Source: Apostichopus japonicus
Lineage: Eukaryota > Echinodermata > Holothuroidea > Aspidochirotida > Stichopodidae
Length of the DNA stretch: 64,000 nt
Direction: 5' to 3'
Assembly (NCBI RefSeq): GCF_037975245.1
Contig: NC_092578.1
Location: forward strand, 3,493,001 to 3,557,000
Shown: positions 43,801 to 58,800 of the stretch, in pieces
Layout of the letters: each line of letters starts with the position of its first letter
Position numbering within the stretch: position 1 is the first letter of the stretch
Notes under the pieces: model-generated
What the model was told of the DNA's origin: nothing
Seen by the model: only the letters and a program-made list of their open reading frames with translations
Database searches by the model: none
Made by a program: the position numbers and the translations under genes

Positions 43801-46800
43801 TTCTGAGGCGGTCTCATCTACGTCCTTGGGAGTATTCTGCGGTGTCTTATAGTCGACCTCTGCTGGTTCGATCTCTCGACCATTCTCGTCCAAGAGGGGA
43901 AATGGATTGCCGATGTTCACGATCAAATCCAGAATGGTGGGATCTCCTTCTTGGAGATTGAACAGTCTCCAGTCAACTCTGAGACCTGAGCAAGCAGAGG
44001 AAGAAAAGACAAGGTGAAAAACAAATAGTGTTTTTGATTGACGGTGGTAAGTTAAAAGGTAACCTGTAAAGTTACGGTGGGTCCTTAAAAAGTTAGCTAA
44101 AGAACATTACATTCAGAGTCCTGCAAACTTGTGCTTACATTTTAGTCTCACTCTATATCTTTATCAAAGGCCAAAATCCATCTCAAACAAAGTTATAAAT
44201 TTCCTTACGTACATTTAAATCTCGCATGTCATTAAAAGCATCCACAAACAATCATCTCACGGTAGAATTTACCTTTACTCTTAATTCATCAAATCTCGAT
44301 CAAAAATGTGAATTTTGTTTTTAAAACTTTCTTCCTAAGACATTCCCCAAAGAAAGAGTTCAGAGTAGAACTCTTATGTCATACTTTTTTGTAAGTCAGG
44401 GGTGGGCAACCTTTTTGAATGAATGGGCCAGATATAAGGGGTGGAAAACTGACTGGGTCGCACCTAACCAACGACCTGCTGTGGACTTCAAACCTTTGAT
44501 TCCGAGGACTTTCAAGCAATAGGTTTGTATACCTAATCTGTACTCACAAAAACAAAATGTCAATACAGTACAGTTGATAACTAATGGGGATAATAGGCCT
44601 ACCTGACAGCATCATTAGTGCCGATATATTCTAAGCAGCTAGCTCGTTTTTTGTGATGATGTAAAATAGATTGATTTTTTTTCTTTTTCTTGAGACATCT
44701 CACAGGCCTCAAAATAACCATGGCCCGCTGGTCGTAGGTTGCCCACCCCTGTTGTACGTAAACTAACCATATGGACTGTTGTTGATGACTTTAAGTGGTC
44801 TTTGGACAGCAGGCACACCACAGACATGTGTTCCAAATCTCACCACTGGTATCTGTCCTTCCAATGTGGCCATTTGAAACTTTAAAGGACAGCCAATCAC
44901 AGTAGCTTTCACTGGTATCACCATGGGTACCAGATCTGAAATCTTAAAAAAAGAAGAGAACAGTTTTAATGGTAGATTTACACCAAGTTTCATGGGAAAC
45001 AAATAATTTCTTTCATTTCTTTATTTTATCTGACTCATATTCAATATTCATAGTGTCTTATTTCAGGTATGTAAAACTTTCAAATTTTTCCCATGACAGT
45101 AATGTGTTACTAATTTTGAAATACACAGCATGCTAGCTTAAAGGACCCAATCACATTCTGAATGCATTCAGTTTTTTACTCTAGGTACCAACTATGACAC
45201 ACTTTTCCAAAATTTTGTGTTTTTACCATGATAGTGACACGTGCAAACACAATGCCTGAAATGTGCTTGCAGCAAGTCTCTTGGTATATTTTTTAAAGAG
45301 ACTGACGTCATACAAGGATGTACATTGCAAAGTTCAATCTGAATCACCAAATATCCATCAACGTGTTTTGTTTGTGCTAGCTTACCTATGTCAACTCAAC
45401 TTTTATTTGTTTAACGATGTCCAATGTTTTTTAATTGGAGGTAATGTTTTGTCTAGAGTTCTAGACAGCATGCTGGTTCAATAACCTATCAAACGTTTAC
45501 ATGCAATCTTTCCTTTCTTTTCTGTTTTTCTTTGCTGTTTTGATGAATCTATACGTCTATATTTGAAGAAAAATGGTTACTTTATTAACAATATCTTGTT
45601 ACTTTGTTATCTAGTTACTTGTTACTATATTGTTACTTGTTACTTCGTTAACCATAACTATATCACAAGGAGTGTTAGCTCAGTGGTTAACGCCAGTGCC
45701 TTTCAATCATAATGTCCCGAGTTTGAGTCACTCCGAGATTAATGTATGTCGTCCAGTTACAGAGTTGTTGACAATTGACAATTCATAATCATGGATGTTA
45801 AATATGAATCTAAGAGACTGACTTTGGTCATCTTGAGGCTTTGATAAGCCAAGGATTCCGGAGTTCCTGCTTGCAGGAGGATCTAAAATATATACATATC
45901 TTCTTGTTCACTTCTGATACAAAATGAAATTAAGTTTGGATATGACTTAAATTTTGATAATCTATATCTTACCATACAGATTAGGTTATCTGAATAATCG
46001 CCCCACATGTCACAGAATAGAGTGACTTTCACGGTCAGAGTCTCAAAAGGTTTCAGGGTTCCTGCTGCTGGCTCCACGATGAACGCAAGGCCTTTATTCT
46101 CCCTCAGTATGGCTTTAGTGTAGTCTGCCTGAAGCTGATTGCTGCTTTTACTCTTTGGATCCGACAGATTGGCGGTAGCTGTTAGCAGACCGCGCCTGAA
46201 AATATTTAGAATAAACTGTAAGAGATCAAAATTCTATCATTTCCTTAGCAGGTAACTCAGTCTAGGTGCCAACCATGGCACGATACCAATTATGAAGCAC
46301 CGTTTGAAATTTCATGATATTACCATGGCATTGGGCAAACCCTGTCTTAACTGTGCTAGCAAGTCTCTTAGTAAACATTTATTTTTAAAATTTATTTCTA
46401 AAAATTATTTTTAATAATTATTTTTAAATTTTTTCATAAAAGTTTAAAAAATTATTTTAAAATTATTTTAAAAAAAGTTTAAATTATTTAAAAAAAAAAG
46501 AAGATAAATAGTTTCCACTTGTATCAACTTTTAAAATGATCACAGCACTTTCAGTAAAACGATGATAAAATTGACCTTTTCGGACTGTTGACTCGTTTTC
46601 TGGAACTCTCAGGGGGTGTAGGGGGTTTGCCGGCCACAAAGTGTTCCACAGAAATTTTGTAGGAGGCTTCGATAGCTGTGTGATTCTTTATATGTACAAA
46701 ACGGCTGGGGGAAGAGCCTATTTCAACCTCTGATCCAAAGTCAATGGCTATCTCTTCTTCTGTAACACCACCATTGTCCGATTTGATACTGTCATAATGA

Positions 46801-49800
46801 ACAAGAAAATGAAACATTGCACAAAATGGTTAAATTAAAATACTGTTACCCAGAATTTCTTGATATCACTTTTCAAAAATGATTCAACAATTCTAGTGCA
46901 AAAAACTTTCTACTAATAGATGCTCATAAATCGCAAATATGTCTGCAACATTTTTGCATTTGAGGAAGAGCAAAAAACCACCACAAAAGTTACATGTATA
47001 ACAGACTGTCCTTTGACTGAACGAAAAATAATCATTTTCTTGGACCCACATATTTTATGAATGATCCCACGCTTGCTGCAAATTTATCAAACATACCGAG
47101 CATTGTTATAAAATTTACATTTAAATTTTAATAATCACCTTATGACACAATCCTAGCTTATGCCTTGAGCAACCTTCCGGGTGGATATGTGCGCATTTTA
47201 TAAATCACCATTATTATTATTATTATTTAACTGAGATAAATGTCATATATCTACCACATATTTAATGTACTTACCATGAACTGTGGTCTTCCTCAACAGC
47301 AAAAGGAAGGTCACATATATATGAGAGGAACAAGCTACTATACTTGTAAAAGCTTTAATAATAACATGACTGTGTACGTGCATCGTATCACAGTCCGTTC
47401 AATAACAAACACCCTACATGTAAAGTTATGGACAGATCAACTTTAATACATGGAAGTACATGTTTACACAATCAACGGTATAATTTTTTACTACTGTTAC
47501 CGTGCTGTTTCTTGTCTCAATTTACAATTTTTTGTTTCAAATTTTGGGCTGTCAATAGCACAGGTGGGTTTGGGTGGGGAGAGTGCGGCCTGCAGGGCAC
47601 ATGGGGTCCTTGAGTCAGTCATCCCCAGCTCACAAGCGTTTTCGATAGCCTGTTAATGCAGTCTAGGGTGCCATATGGCAAAAAAAACATGTAATATATA
47701 TACTAGAGTTCACACCTAGGTCTTACTTGCGATAGGACGTTTTGACGTATGAGATTGGCAATGTACATGTAGAAGTTAATGATCTTCTATTTCCCATAGA
47801 ATGTTATATGTCCAAATTTTGTCACAGACGTGGGAACAATTCTTAAGAGCTGTGGCATGTCAACTGGGTACAGAGATTTTTCACTGTGACCGCTCAAATC
47901 AATTTTGTGCTCACCACTTGTCGACATGCAGCTGCCTAGGTTAACTTGGTTAATTAATTCTATTAAGTCAACATTACCTTTGATGGACTTCGTTAGATGT
48001 ATTATAGGTAACCTTTAACCCTTTCACCTCTCCACTCACGGACAGGACGACTGGTTGGACCATGCCCTCTACCTTACACGGCACAAGCAACCTGTTGACT
48101 TGGCCTACTAAATCTGCGACCAGTGTGACCGTGATCTTCAACTCCTCGTGCGGCTTCAGGTCACCGGATGAAGGTTCAAAAGTCATGTGACAGGAAGTAG
48201 CTTGAGAACCAATCGGCTGGAAAGGTAGAGAAAGAAAGCGCCTTAAAGGATGACTTTGGGTAAAATTCTGGTTTTGATATTTCATAGTCTAGAGTGCTAG
48301 TAAATGTATCTAATACTGTAGCTTAATTACTGCTTTATTTAGTATTAAATTATTGACAAATCTCTCTGGTATGTGATCCTCTACGACTAAATTGATGATG
48401 ATGATGTTGAATCCTGAGAGCAGGCCTAAATGTTAATGTTCATTCCATTGTCCTAATCAATTCTAATAACTAATCCAAAGCAATGTTCTTTAAAAATTCA
48501 TATATAAAACAATAGAGTATATCTGGATGAGGTTCAACACCATTTGTAAGTGACAAAGTTGTCCTACATTGTAAATATGTCATTTGAGGCCATAAAAATC
48601 TTTTGTTTTCTCATCACGTTTTGTATTTACATCTGGAAGAACTGACCCTAAAATGTCTGTGTAGTAGACTATATGATCCAGTCACTTTAATTGATGAGCC
48701 TGAGATGTTTCTAGAGCCATTTCTCAAAATATTAAAAGTGTTAGAGATATATACAACCTGGACTGATAACGGTATTTTTTTTAACAATCTATAACACATC
48801 AGTTCTAAATTTTTGTGCCTTAAAGGCATCCTGTAAGCTGTCTTCCTTTGAACTTTTGAGGAAGCTTTAACCTGATTATACAGGTAAACATAAATAGGAG
48901 GCTTTTATTACAGCCTTTTAACTTGTCTGCCATTAACCTCTCCTGTAACGGCAAGCTTCATTCCTGATCATAAGCACGTTGCATCCAATTGACTTCCTGA
49001 ACAATAAACAAACGATCTCTTCAGAAAATCAATGACCTGTATTACTTGTTCATGAGTAATATCATCCTACTTAGGATATCTTAGGTAGTGATAAAAAAAA
49101 TTTTAAAATGTGTCTTGACACAAATATTCCCATTTTGTTTATCTTGTTATCAATGTGATGTGTGAAAGCAAACCTCGACCGAGTACGAGCATTAAATAGC
49201 GATATATAGAGCCGATTATATCGTGGATTTGCACCCATCTTCATCGTTGGTTGGGAAGATGCTGACATTTGATGAACAACACATATACAAACATATAGGT
49301 TTTAACCTTTCTAGATCATTTGGTCCTTCTGCCATTTAACACTGCACTGATATTGAATAGTTATTGAAGCAAACTCAGAGGAATGACGTGACACCCGAAT
49401 CGTGAGGGCCACATTCCCTGTTCCAAATTTTGCATCATCTAGTTTTAGAGATGTGAAGAGATGTACCCTCAATTTCTGAGCAATCTGATGGGAGAGATGG
49501 GGAAAAGTCAAGAGCCACTTTTTACATTTATGATACTGACCTTTTGCCAATCAAATTTAGCTGGTAGTAGCGTCTGGTTGATTAAAACCACTTGGTGCTG
49601 TGTGGGTACACCTGTGTACACCTCTTTTAAAGCTATGATGGATGAGAGTAGGCAGGCTTGAGGTCTTTGAACATCGGCCTTAACAGGAACAAAACTGAAA
49701 AAGAGAGAACAACTTTAAGATTAAAGGAAGACGTCCCCACTTTAAGATCAAATAGCTTTAGAACTGACGAGGTCATGTAAACAAACAGTTAATTCAACAC

Positions 49801-52800
49801 TGCTGTAAGAGGTTTTAGTTTATCTTTCACTTTTAACTGAATTATCATAACTATGGCTCCATCCCAATGTAATTCCTTGTGAAACATTGAAATATTACTA
49901 AACAATGAATATCAAAATTTATATTTTTACCAGTCAGTGCCATCTTCGACGATGCATTCTATGACTGAGTCGACTCTCCTGCAGCTCAGAGGCCTGAAGG
50001 TGACTGGTATTGTCTCTGATGCCAAGGGTCCAAGCTCTCCTTCACGTTTACTGAAGATGAGTTCCGAATGAATCTGCGCAGAGGAACGTAAAACAAAAAA
50101 AGACGATGGATTACAATTGATGTGATGACAAAAACTGTAAACTATAAAAGGAAGGGAAAGAGAAGGAAATGGAAGATGGCAGGTAAGGAAGAGGGTGAGG
50201 AGGAAAAGAGGATGAGGAGGGGGAGAAAGGGTAACATGGGAAGAGGGAGGGGAAGGAGAATTGGAAGTGAGAGGGAAAGGAGGATGGAAGTAGGGAAAGG
50301 AGGAGGGGAAAGCAGGGCAAGAATAAAGGAGCAGGGGAAAGCAAGACAAGAATGAGGGAGGACAAGGAGGAGGGGGTCAGTGGAGGGAGGACAAGGAGAA
50401 GGGGGTCAGTGGAGGGGAAGGAGGGGGATGAAGCTTTGCAGTGAATTTGCATCTTGTAAATCATAGTCATATGTTATTAAAATACACTAAAGATAAACAA
50501 ATTGTGCTTATCATATCAAGATATTATAACTGTATATATGTAAGCAACTCATACCTCTCCCGTAGCTGGAAGTCTTACATTAAACTCTTGACTTTCTCCA
50601 ATTCTGTACTTGGCTGCTACTTGAGATTCGTTTCTGATCACCAGATCGACCGAGGCTGAGTTTCCAAATTGAACGAGACCGAAGTCGATGGATGGGGTGT
50701 CGATGACAATAGCAGGACCCTAAGACAAAGAAGACGTGTCATCAAATTAAAAAGTATCATTTCACATTTCACATTCATTTCACATTAGGTAGTCAATAAT
50801 CACATACCTGCTATAAATAGACAACATATGGCATGATCGTTTAATGAACTAAACATCGTCAGGAAAAACTTGTTCTATCAAAAACTTTTTGATTTTCCTT
50901 TACTAAAATGATACATTCCATATACTACATATTGACTGTCCCATTCATGTTCCTCTGCATAACTAAGGCCAAGCAACCAATATGACTGCAATTCCCCCCC
51001 CCTCTACCTCCCCTCCCCCAATGAGGTAATTGTCCTCAAATTGACATTTGCTTCTTTGTATCTATTTTAATAAATGAGGTTAGACAGGGTTACATCATTC
51101 TTCTGTGAATGTGTTACACGCCTATTATAGCAGATTCTAAACATATCAGGCTTAATTTATTAGTCCAAGAAATCTGACTTTCTATAGATATTGTTATGCC
51201 ATCCTCAAGACTCTGTACTGTGGAAAAACAAGAAATGCAACAAGATCAATTTCAAGCCCTCGTTCAGGGTTTTATCACAAATTATTATGGTGCACGACAC
51301 AGTTAAAATGTAGGGCAACTTGTACGAAACTTAGGGGCCTCCTCTCTACCTTAATCAGTGACCTAATTACTGTATGAAAGAGGGAACCAAGAACAGATAA
51401 ACTTGAATATGTATATATGTAAGAAGGGCAAAACTATTTCCTATTTCCTGAAATATCTTTTGAAATGAAATTTGAACCTTTGACAATGTACCTTCACTGA
51501 TGCCTGGAGTTTGAGGAACACCGGCGCAGTTTGGTTCTCGATGTGACATAGGACGGTCTCCTCCAACGGTCCAACCCTTCCGGCTGTGACGGTCACTTCC
51601 AGGTCAATGGTTGACCTTCCAGGGATCTGTCCCTGGGTAGGTTGGATCTCTACGATGTCACAGTCACTGAGAGTCTCCCATTTAAAGAATGCTGGATACT
51701 GGCTGTAGTTGGTCATCTGAGAAGGAAACCACGAAATTACTATTTAACTCTTTCGAGATTCGGGGCTTGATTAAATTTCACAATTTCCAACGACCACGAT
51801 ATAAATTTCCTGCATAGTTTTATGTGATATGAAGTAGCAAGCAACAGTGGTGTTGCTCACATTACTTCAGAGGGTCTTACTACAGAAAATCACATATTTC
51901 TGGACTTCGAAGTCAAGCTTCAGGGCTGGATTCACAATGACCTACACGATGGCATATTGCTGCATTTTCTACATATGACCGTGTTTTGGGACCCTTTACC
52001 TATGAGGTATTACTTTAAGTGATATTCTGGTGGCCGAAAATGTAACACTTATCTGCAAATGGTGCCCTTTACCTCTGAGGTCTTACTTGAAGTGATAATC
52101 TGGTAGCAGACAATGTAACAATTATCTGCAATGGTGCCCTAAACTTCTTAGGTCTTTACTTCAATTGATATTTTGATGGCAGACAACTTAACATTTATCT
52201 TAAAAAATTCCTACATTTGTAGTTAAACAAATTAACCCGATCTCAAACAATATTTAATTGAATTATACTGTATTTTGTTAAAGTTTCCTGATATACTGTA
52301 GTTAAAATCTAGTTGGGGTTAACTTTTAATAATCTTACCATTAATGGCTTTCTAACCGTTGTTGACACCAGTATCTGTCCTGGAACAATGATTGCATAAG
52401 GGTGCACGACAATGTTAAACTCTTCACACTCCCCTCCGACCTCCAACTCCAAAGCCGTTGTATCGCAGACTAGAGAAGCTTGCGTTTGTGAAGGTCTCTT
52501 TGAAGGAGTGGTGGTGCAAACCTCCGTAGATGTGGAGTCGTTACTGGGGCTGGTCGGAATGTCTTCCAGAATTAGATGCAGGACTGAACTGTAGCTACCG
52601 ATCTGTCAAAACAGAAGAAGAAGAATGACGAGGAAATGTTTGACTGTGAAATTAATTTCTATTACTTTGACCAATCCACTGCTCTTCCACCCCCCCCCCC
52701 TCCCCCTTAAAAATTGACCTTATCGACAAAAACGAAACAAAATGATTTCCTGATCAGTAACTACAGTCTTGATACTTTTTTCAATACCAAGAAAGTTGCA

Positions 52801-55800
52801 TAAATCAAATAATTTCAAAATCATCCAGTATGTTAGGAGAGCATGTTGAGAATGGATTTCTAGTCCTAACTTTTGCCCATCCCCTGCACCCCTTCCCCCC
52901 AACTCCCCACTCCCTCCTTCTTGTCAGGTCATCCCCCTGAAATGATTTGTAACAACCAATTAAGTGCACAACTGCTCACTTGCCTATCATAATCCATCCT
53001 CACAAAAGACACTCCTGGTTTCTACCAGGAATCTCTCCTGATTTTATGAGCTAATCTCCCGGCAAGATTTGATTTCTAAATATCTGTTTGAATTGCCATC
53101 GGTAATGAGCGGCACACATGTTTCTACCTGTTGCATAAGGAACATGGAGAAACTCCCCATTTAGTTTCAAGGCGAATAGGTGTATAATATACTTCATACG
53201 CTAAATTTGTGGTCTACAACGCTGCTGTTAAATGCAACAATTACCTTTCACATACTTTGGCTATATTGTAGAGGTGCCCATGTAAAAACACCAAATATGC
53301 TTTTATGCCTCTTTTTATACTAACATCTTGTTTAAGTTGGAGTTTGCCCAATTTTTACCATTTTTTCTTTAATCTCCCAATTTTTTGTTATACAGAAAGT
53401 CGTAAATCGCCCTCATTGTGTGAAAGACAGGACAGTAGGTTCTGGCACTACAAGCCCCAATGTCCTTTTTTGCAGGACTAACTGTTTACCTTCTATGTTT
53501 AATACATTCCTCATTTCTGTTTTGGAGGATTATCTTGTATTTTAAATTGCTATATCGATTCATATTTTCTGACCTCCATAGTAACCAAACGGTACCAGCT
53601 GTTTAACACTGGTCTAAGATACCACCTTTTCAACCTGAACCTTTTTTTCTCAAGTTTTCCATTTTGGAAGACAGATTCCTAATGGTTTGCGCCCAAGAGT
53701 AACACATAAAATACGTACCGCGGGTGGAGCAAAGCATACGGTCGCCTTGGTCTTTCCACCGGGCGGGAGGGTACCTCGGTCGGGGTTGATGTGAAACACC
53801 ATGCTACCATCTAACTGCCTATCTGCTATATTTAGCTGATTTGTAGTATCTTCACTCTGGTCATCAACTTCTGGTCTGGGGTTCACAGGGATTGGTCTAT
53901 AGCACTGCCAAAAGTAGGGCAGTTCAACATTGCTGAAAAAGGGAAAAGTAAAGTAAATCAGTAAAAAAAAAGTAAATCGCTTACTTGATTTCGCTACAAT
54001 ATCAAACTGTGCAAAAGTAAAGACAAACGAGGAGCATTGACTGACATTATTAAACTTGAACACTCACAGGTTCTAGGGGATGATTTTGGTGGAGTTTTAA
54101 TCTTGACATGGCATAGTCCAAGAACAACAGAAAAAATGAGAGCCAAAAATGATTCTATAGCTATTCCAGTTTTCACGATATTCACCTGTAAATTTTTTTT
54201 TTATGGATGACAGTTGCTCCTCAAGAACATTCTTAAATGTTATATCATGTTAATCCATTGTTTTTTTCCTGAATTCTAATAACTCCAAAACCAAACCATG
54301 TTCATTTATCTTCAGATAAAAAACTGAAACACACCCTTAGATGGCATATCAACACAATTTGTGATTGGAGAGCTTGTAGTGCAGCATAACATGTGAGGCC
54401 ATTAAAGTCTTATGTTTTACCATTGAGTTTTTGTGTTGCATCTGAGAAATTGATCTAATTAATGGTTTGTGTCAGATTTAAAAGTAGTACAAACAATTTG
54501 ATTAATGAGCCCCAGATGTTTGAAGGGTCATTCCCCCCCCCACCCCCCAAATAAAAAAAGTGGTAAAGAAATACATCCTAGACTGATAGCAGTGTCTTCT
54601 TAACTTTATACGACAGGGTTTCCCTAACTTTTTCCCCCCACGAACCCCCTGTCAGAGTTGTCCACGAACCCCAACTTTTCGAGACACGATCTGTGCCATA
54701 ATTATACTGTAATACGCATAACAGTGCTTCGTAAAAGATCAAGTTCATAGTGTAATATTGTAAAGAAGAAAAACAAAGATGTACAAATATTTATTTGAAA
54801 CTTCAAGATCAGCTCTTTATCTTCACGTTGTACTGTCACGCGTACACCAACTTCACCAAAGTCATGCGGCCTGTGTCTGTTTCATAATTCAGTTATTTAC
54901 CACATGCACGGTACGGTACTACTACGGCAATATATGCTTATGGAACGCGAATAGAGTTTTGACTTTCAGCAGTCCCGAGAACCCCCTGGGATGGACTCAT
55001 GCACCCCCTGGGCGTTCATGCACCCCAGTTAGGGAACCCCTGCTATACAACAAATCAATATTAACTCTGTGCCTCTAATAATCGTTTCAATCTTTACTAG
55101 CAGGCTACACATATGCTTTCCTATATACCACCTCCTCTACATTAAATCACGATGAGCTTCTTAGGACTACTCACGTCGTATTCTGGATGACAATGTGTTT
55201 GGTCTCCATTGTCAGAGGGTTGACAGGTTTAAATTTTATGTGATGCTGAGCTGTGATATCTCTGAGATCACCTAACAACGGTGGGGTCTCACCACCGGTG
55301 ACCGATTTCAGAAATACTCCAGCCGACTGGCCCTCTCCTGCGAGAACAAAAATCAGATTTTGTAAACACAATTATCTCAAGGCAAAAGCAAAGTAAGAAA
55401 AAAAGTGCATCGCAGATTTGTTAATGATATTGTAATAATTTTTCCCTCATTTTTCTTTCGAGTTGTGAAGGGAAAAAAAATGAAAGAATGAATGAAATAA
55501 AAATAGATTTAGTATGGACTAGATTAGAAACCAAGAGTAATAATAAAAAAAAATTGTTACAAAAACAAAATTTGTTATTGTATTAGGTATAACAGAAGAG
55601 GTAGTCTGTTATCTAATGGAGCATGGTTCCCAAACTGTTAATCAAATGTAATTCCAGCCTTTTTTCAACAAACCAAAACACATTTCAAAAATGTGATTAT
55701 GAAGCCTACACACTAATGGAGACCTAATGTTAGGCTACCTATAGTAGGGCCTGACAATTGTAACTCTGGTAAAATGTCTACAAACTCATACTAGCATTCA

Positions 55801-58800
55801 TTAATTTGTGGTGAGGAAGCAGGGGCAGGGAGGGGTGAGGGAGGGAGGGGGTGGGGGCAGGGAGGGGGTTGGGCAGGGAGGGGGGATGAGGGAGGGTGCA
55901 TGAATGCCAAACAAGGATAGCCTTAGCCCTAACTTTATCACAAAGTTTTGATTTATGTTGTTAAACACCTTTTGAATGAAAGTCAAAGACTATCAGGACC
56001 TGGCAATAAGGACTTTTCCGGTCCGGAAAATATTTCCCATATTCTACTCGATCGCGTGAGAACCATGATCGTGAGAATTCTCTTTCAAGTACCTGATTTT
56101 TTCCTTTTCATTTTTTGATGTTGTTATTTTCTCTTTTTAATTATATTGGATTGTTTTCACAACTGTCAATTCTCTGCTTAAAAATTCTCATCAAGAGGGT
56201 AATATTTTTTTTTTTTTATTGCCCTTCCTACATCAACAAGAAAACCAGGGCATTCTCAACTCAAACTGTCATCACTTCCGTAAACTTGCATAATTGTACC
56301 AGGATATAGTTTTACTGCTATAATACATACATTTAAAGCATACAGTATAGTAAATGATCAGATCCCTACTCAACAGAGCATCTCTTTAAGGGTTAAAGGA
56401 AGTTAATTGTATGCTAATGCAAACAATAATAAGCCTATAAAGACTGTTATTTTATGATATTAACAAATTAGCATACTGAGGTAAACACAATGGCTTTTGT
56501 CGGTTGGAATACAAGCCAAGACACGAATTAATATAATTTCAATGGTTGATTCAGAGGATTGTTTTCTCTGATTTTGAAATTTAAATAAAAAATGATGACC
56601 AATGCTTATTTAACATTTGCAAGGTTACGTTTTCCACATTCCGTAAGTTCACCTACCTACTGTACAATGATCTTTATAACCTTTTAAAATATTTTACCTT
56701 TTATGGTGAAGTGCTTAACATTGCAGTTGTCACAGACGATTGTGACCGTCTTTTCAAAAACCGATGCAGACCGTGGTGAAAATGTAATCTAGAATGGGTA
56801 ACCAAAGAGAAGGAAAGTAGCAAATGACCTGGACACTCACAAAAATATATAAAAAACAACAAACATCAAAAAAAAAATCACGATTTCATATGGAATTGTA
56901 TGCTACAATGGCTAAAGATCGTCAACCTATCATCAAACTTTGAAATTTCTTTTACTTTCAAGTTCAGAATCTCCTTCCACCGACAGTAAACTGTAGTATT
57001 TGACCCCCCCACCCCCCACCCCTTCAATGACATTAGAGTAAAATGTCTAAAACTTACTCTGCAATAAGAAAATAAGAGAAGAGAATAGAATGTCTAAAAA
57101 TTATGTTTCGGAGAAATTACTTGGATCACTTTTTCTTTGTAAAGTAGGGACGAACCAGGATGGTATACCAACCACTGAGGGTTGCATGTTCTTCCTTCAT
57201 AACACACTCCCCAACCCCCCGCCCCAAAAAAACTTGGTGCAACCCTGACTAGAACACATAGAAATCATGTTAACACCTGTGGGGAGGCCTTAGCCTTCAG
57301 GACCAATTTCGCATATATGACAGATGGCTTATTTACACACGTTTTCATGCAGGTTTAAAACATATGAAAAAGTGTACTACATATTTTGGCAAATGTTAAA
57401 CCCTATCTGTGGCAAACCTTAGACCATCTAAACGTATGCACAGCAGTGTATAATTCTATGTCACACAAATCCCTGGGGATATTTCACACATTTGAATTGC
57501 TCTCCAGAGATGCTACCTGTCAACTTGTTTTCTAAAAAGAATTTCCCAGGGAGCACCCTGTGCGTAACCTGTGTCAAATGGTGAACATTGCCAAATTCGT
57601 GTCACTTTTCACCAAAATCACACACTTTCACAGAAACAGAAGCCTGGGACTTCCTTGTACCATTGACTGATTTTCACACATCTGAAGTTGGAGCAGTGAC
57701 ACTGGGATTTTAACTTTGTGCAATGGCAATGTGCACCTCACCTTTACCTTAGTACCCTCTTAACCGATGCTTGGATATGTATGACATTTGAAACTGCCAC
57801 TTGGTAAACATATTTTATTTCTACAAATTTTGGGCAAAATGGATACACGCTAAATGTGTATTTACTTTGACATGAACAAAGATGTAACTATGACACAATT
57901 CACGACATGTATCAGAATATATTGTACCAGCCAAATGAATCAAAACTAAATGTGTATTTACTTTGACATGAACAAAGATGTAAATATGACACAATTCACG
58001 ACATGTATCAGGATATATTGTACCAGCCAAATGAATCAAAACTAAATGTGTATTTACTTTGACATGAACAAAGATGTAAATATGACACAATTCACGACAT
58101 GTATCAGAATATATTGTACCAGCCAAATGAATCAAAACTAAATGTGTATTTACTTTGACATGAACAAAGATGTAAATATGACACAATTCACGACATGTAT
58201 CAGAATATATTGTAACAGCCAAATGAATCAAAACTAAATGTGTATTTACTTTGACATGAACAAAGATGTAAATATGACACAATTCACGACATGTATCAGA
58301 ATATATTGTACCAGCCAAATGAATCAAAACTAAATGTGTATTTACTTTGACATGAACAAAGATGTAAATATGACACAATTCACGACATGTATCAGAATAT
58401 ATTGTACCAGCCAAATGAATCAAAACTAAATGTGTATTTACTTTGACATGAACAAAGATGTAAATATGACACAATTCACGACATGTATCAGAATATATTG
58501 TACCAGCCAAATGAATCAAAACTAAATGTGTATTTACTTTGACATGAACAAAGATGTAAATATGACACAATTCACGACATATATCAGAATATATTGTAAC
58601 AGCCAAATGAATCAAAACTAAATGTGTATTTACTTTGACATGAACAAAGATGTAAATATGACACAATTCACGACATATATCAGAATATATTGTAACAGCC
58701 AAATGAATCAAAACTAAATGTGTATTTACTTTGACATGAACAAAGATGTAAATATGACACAATTCACGACATATATCAGAATATATTGTACCAGCCAAAT

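Noticed and set aside
49927-50470. Long Ser/Pro/Phe-rich minus-strand frames
   Set aside because: They are produced by the polypurine tract; only the end of one frame (50073-49931) is a DLEC1 exon.
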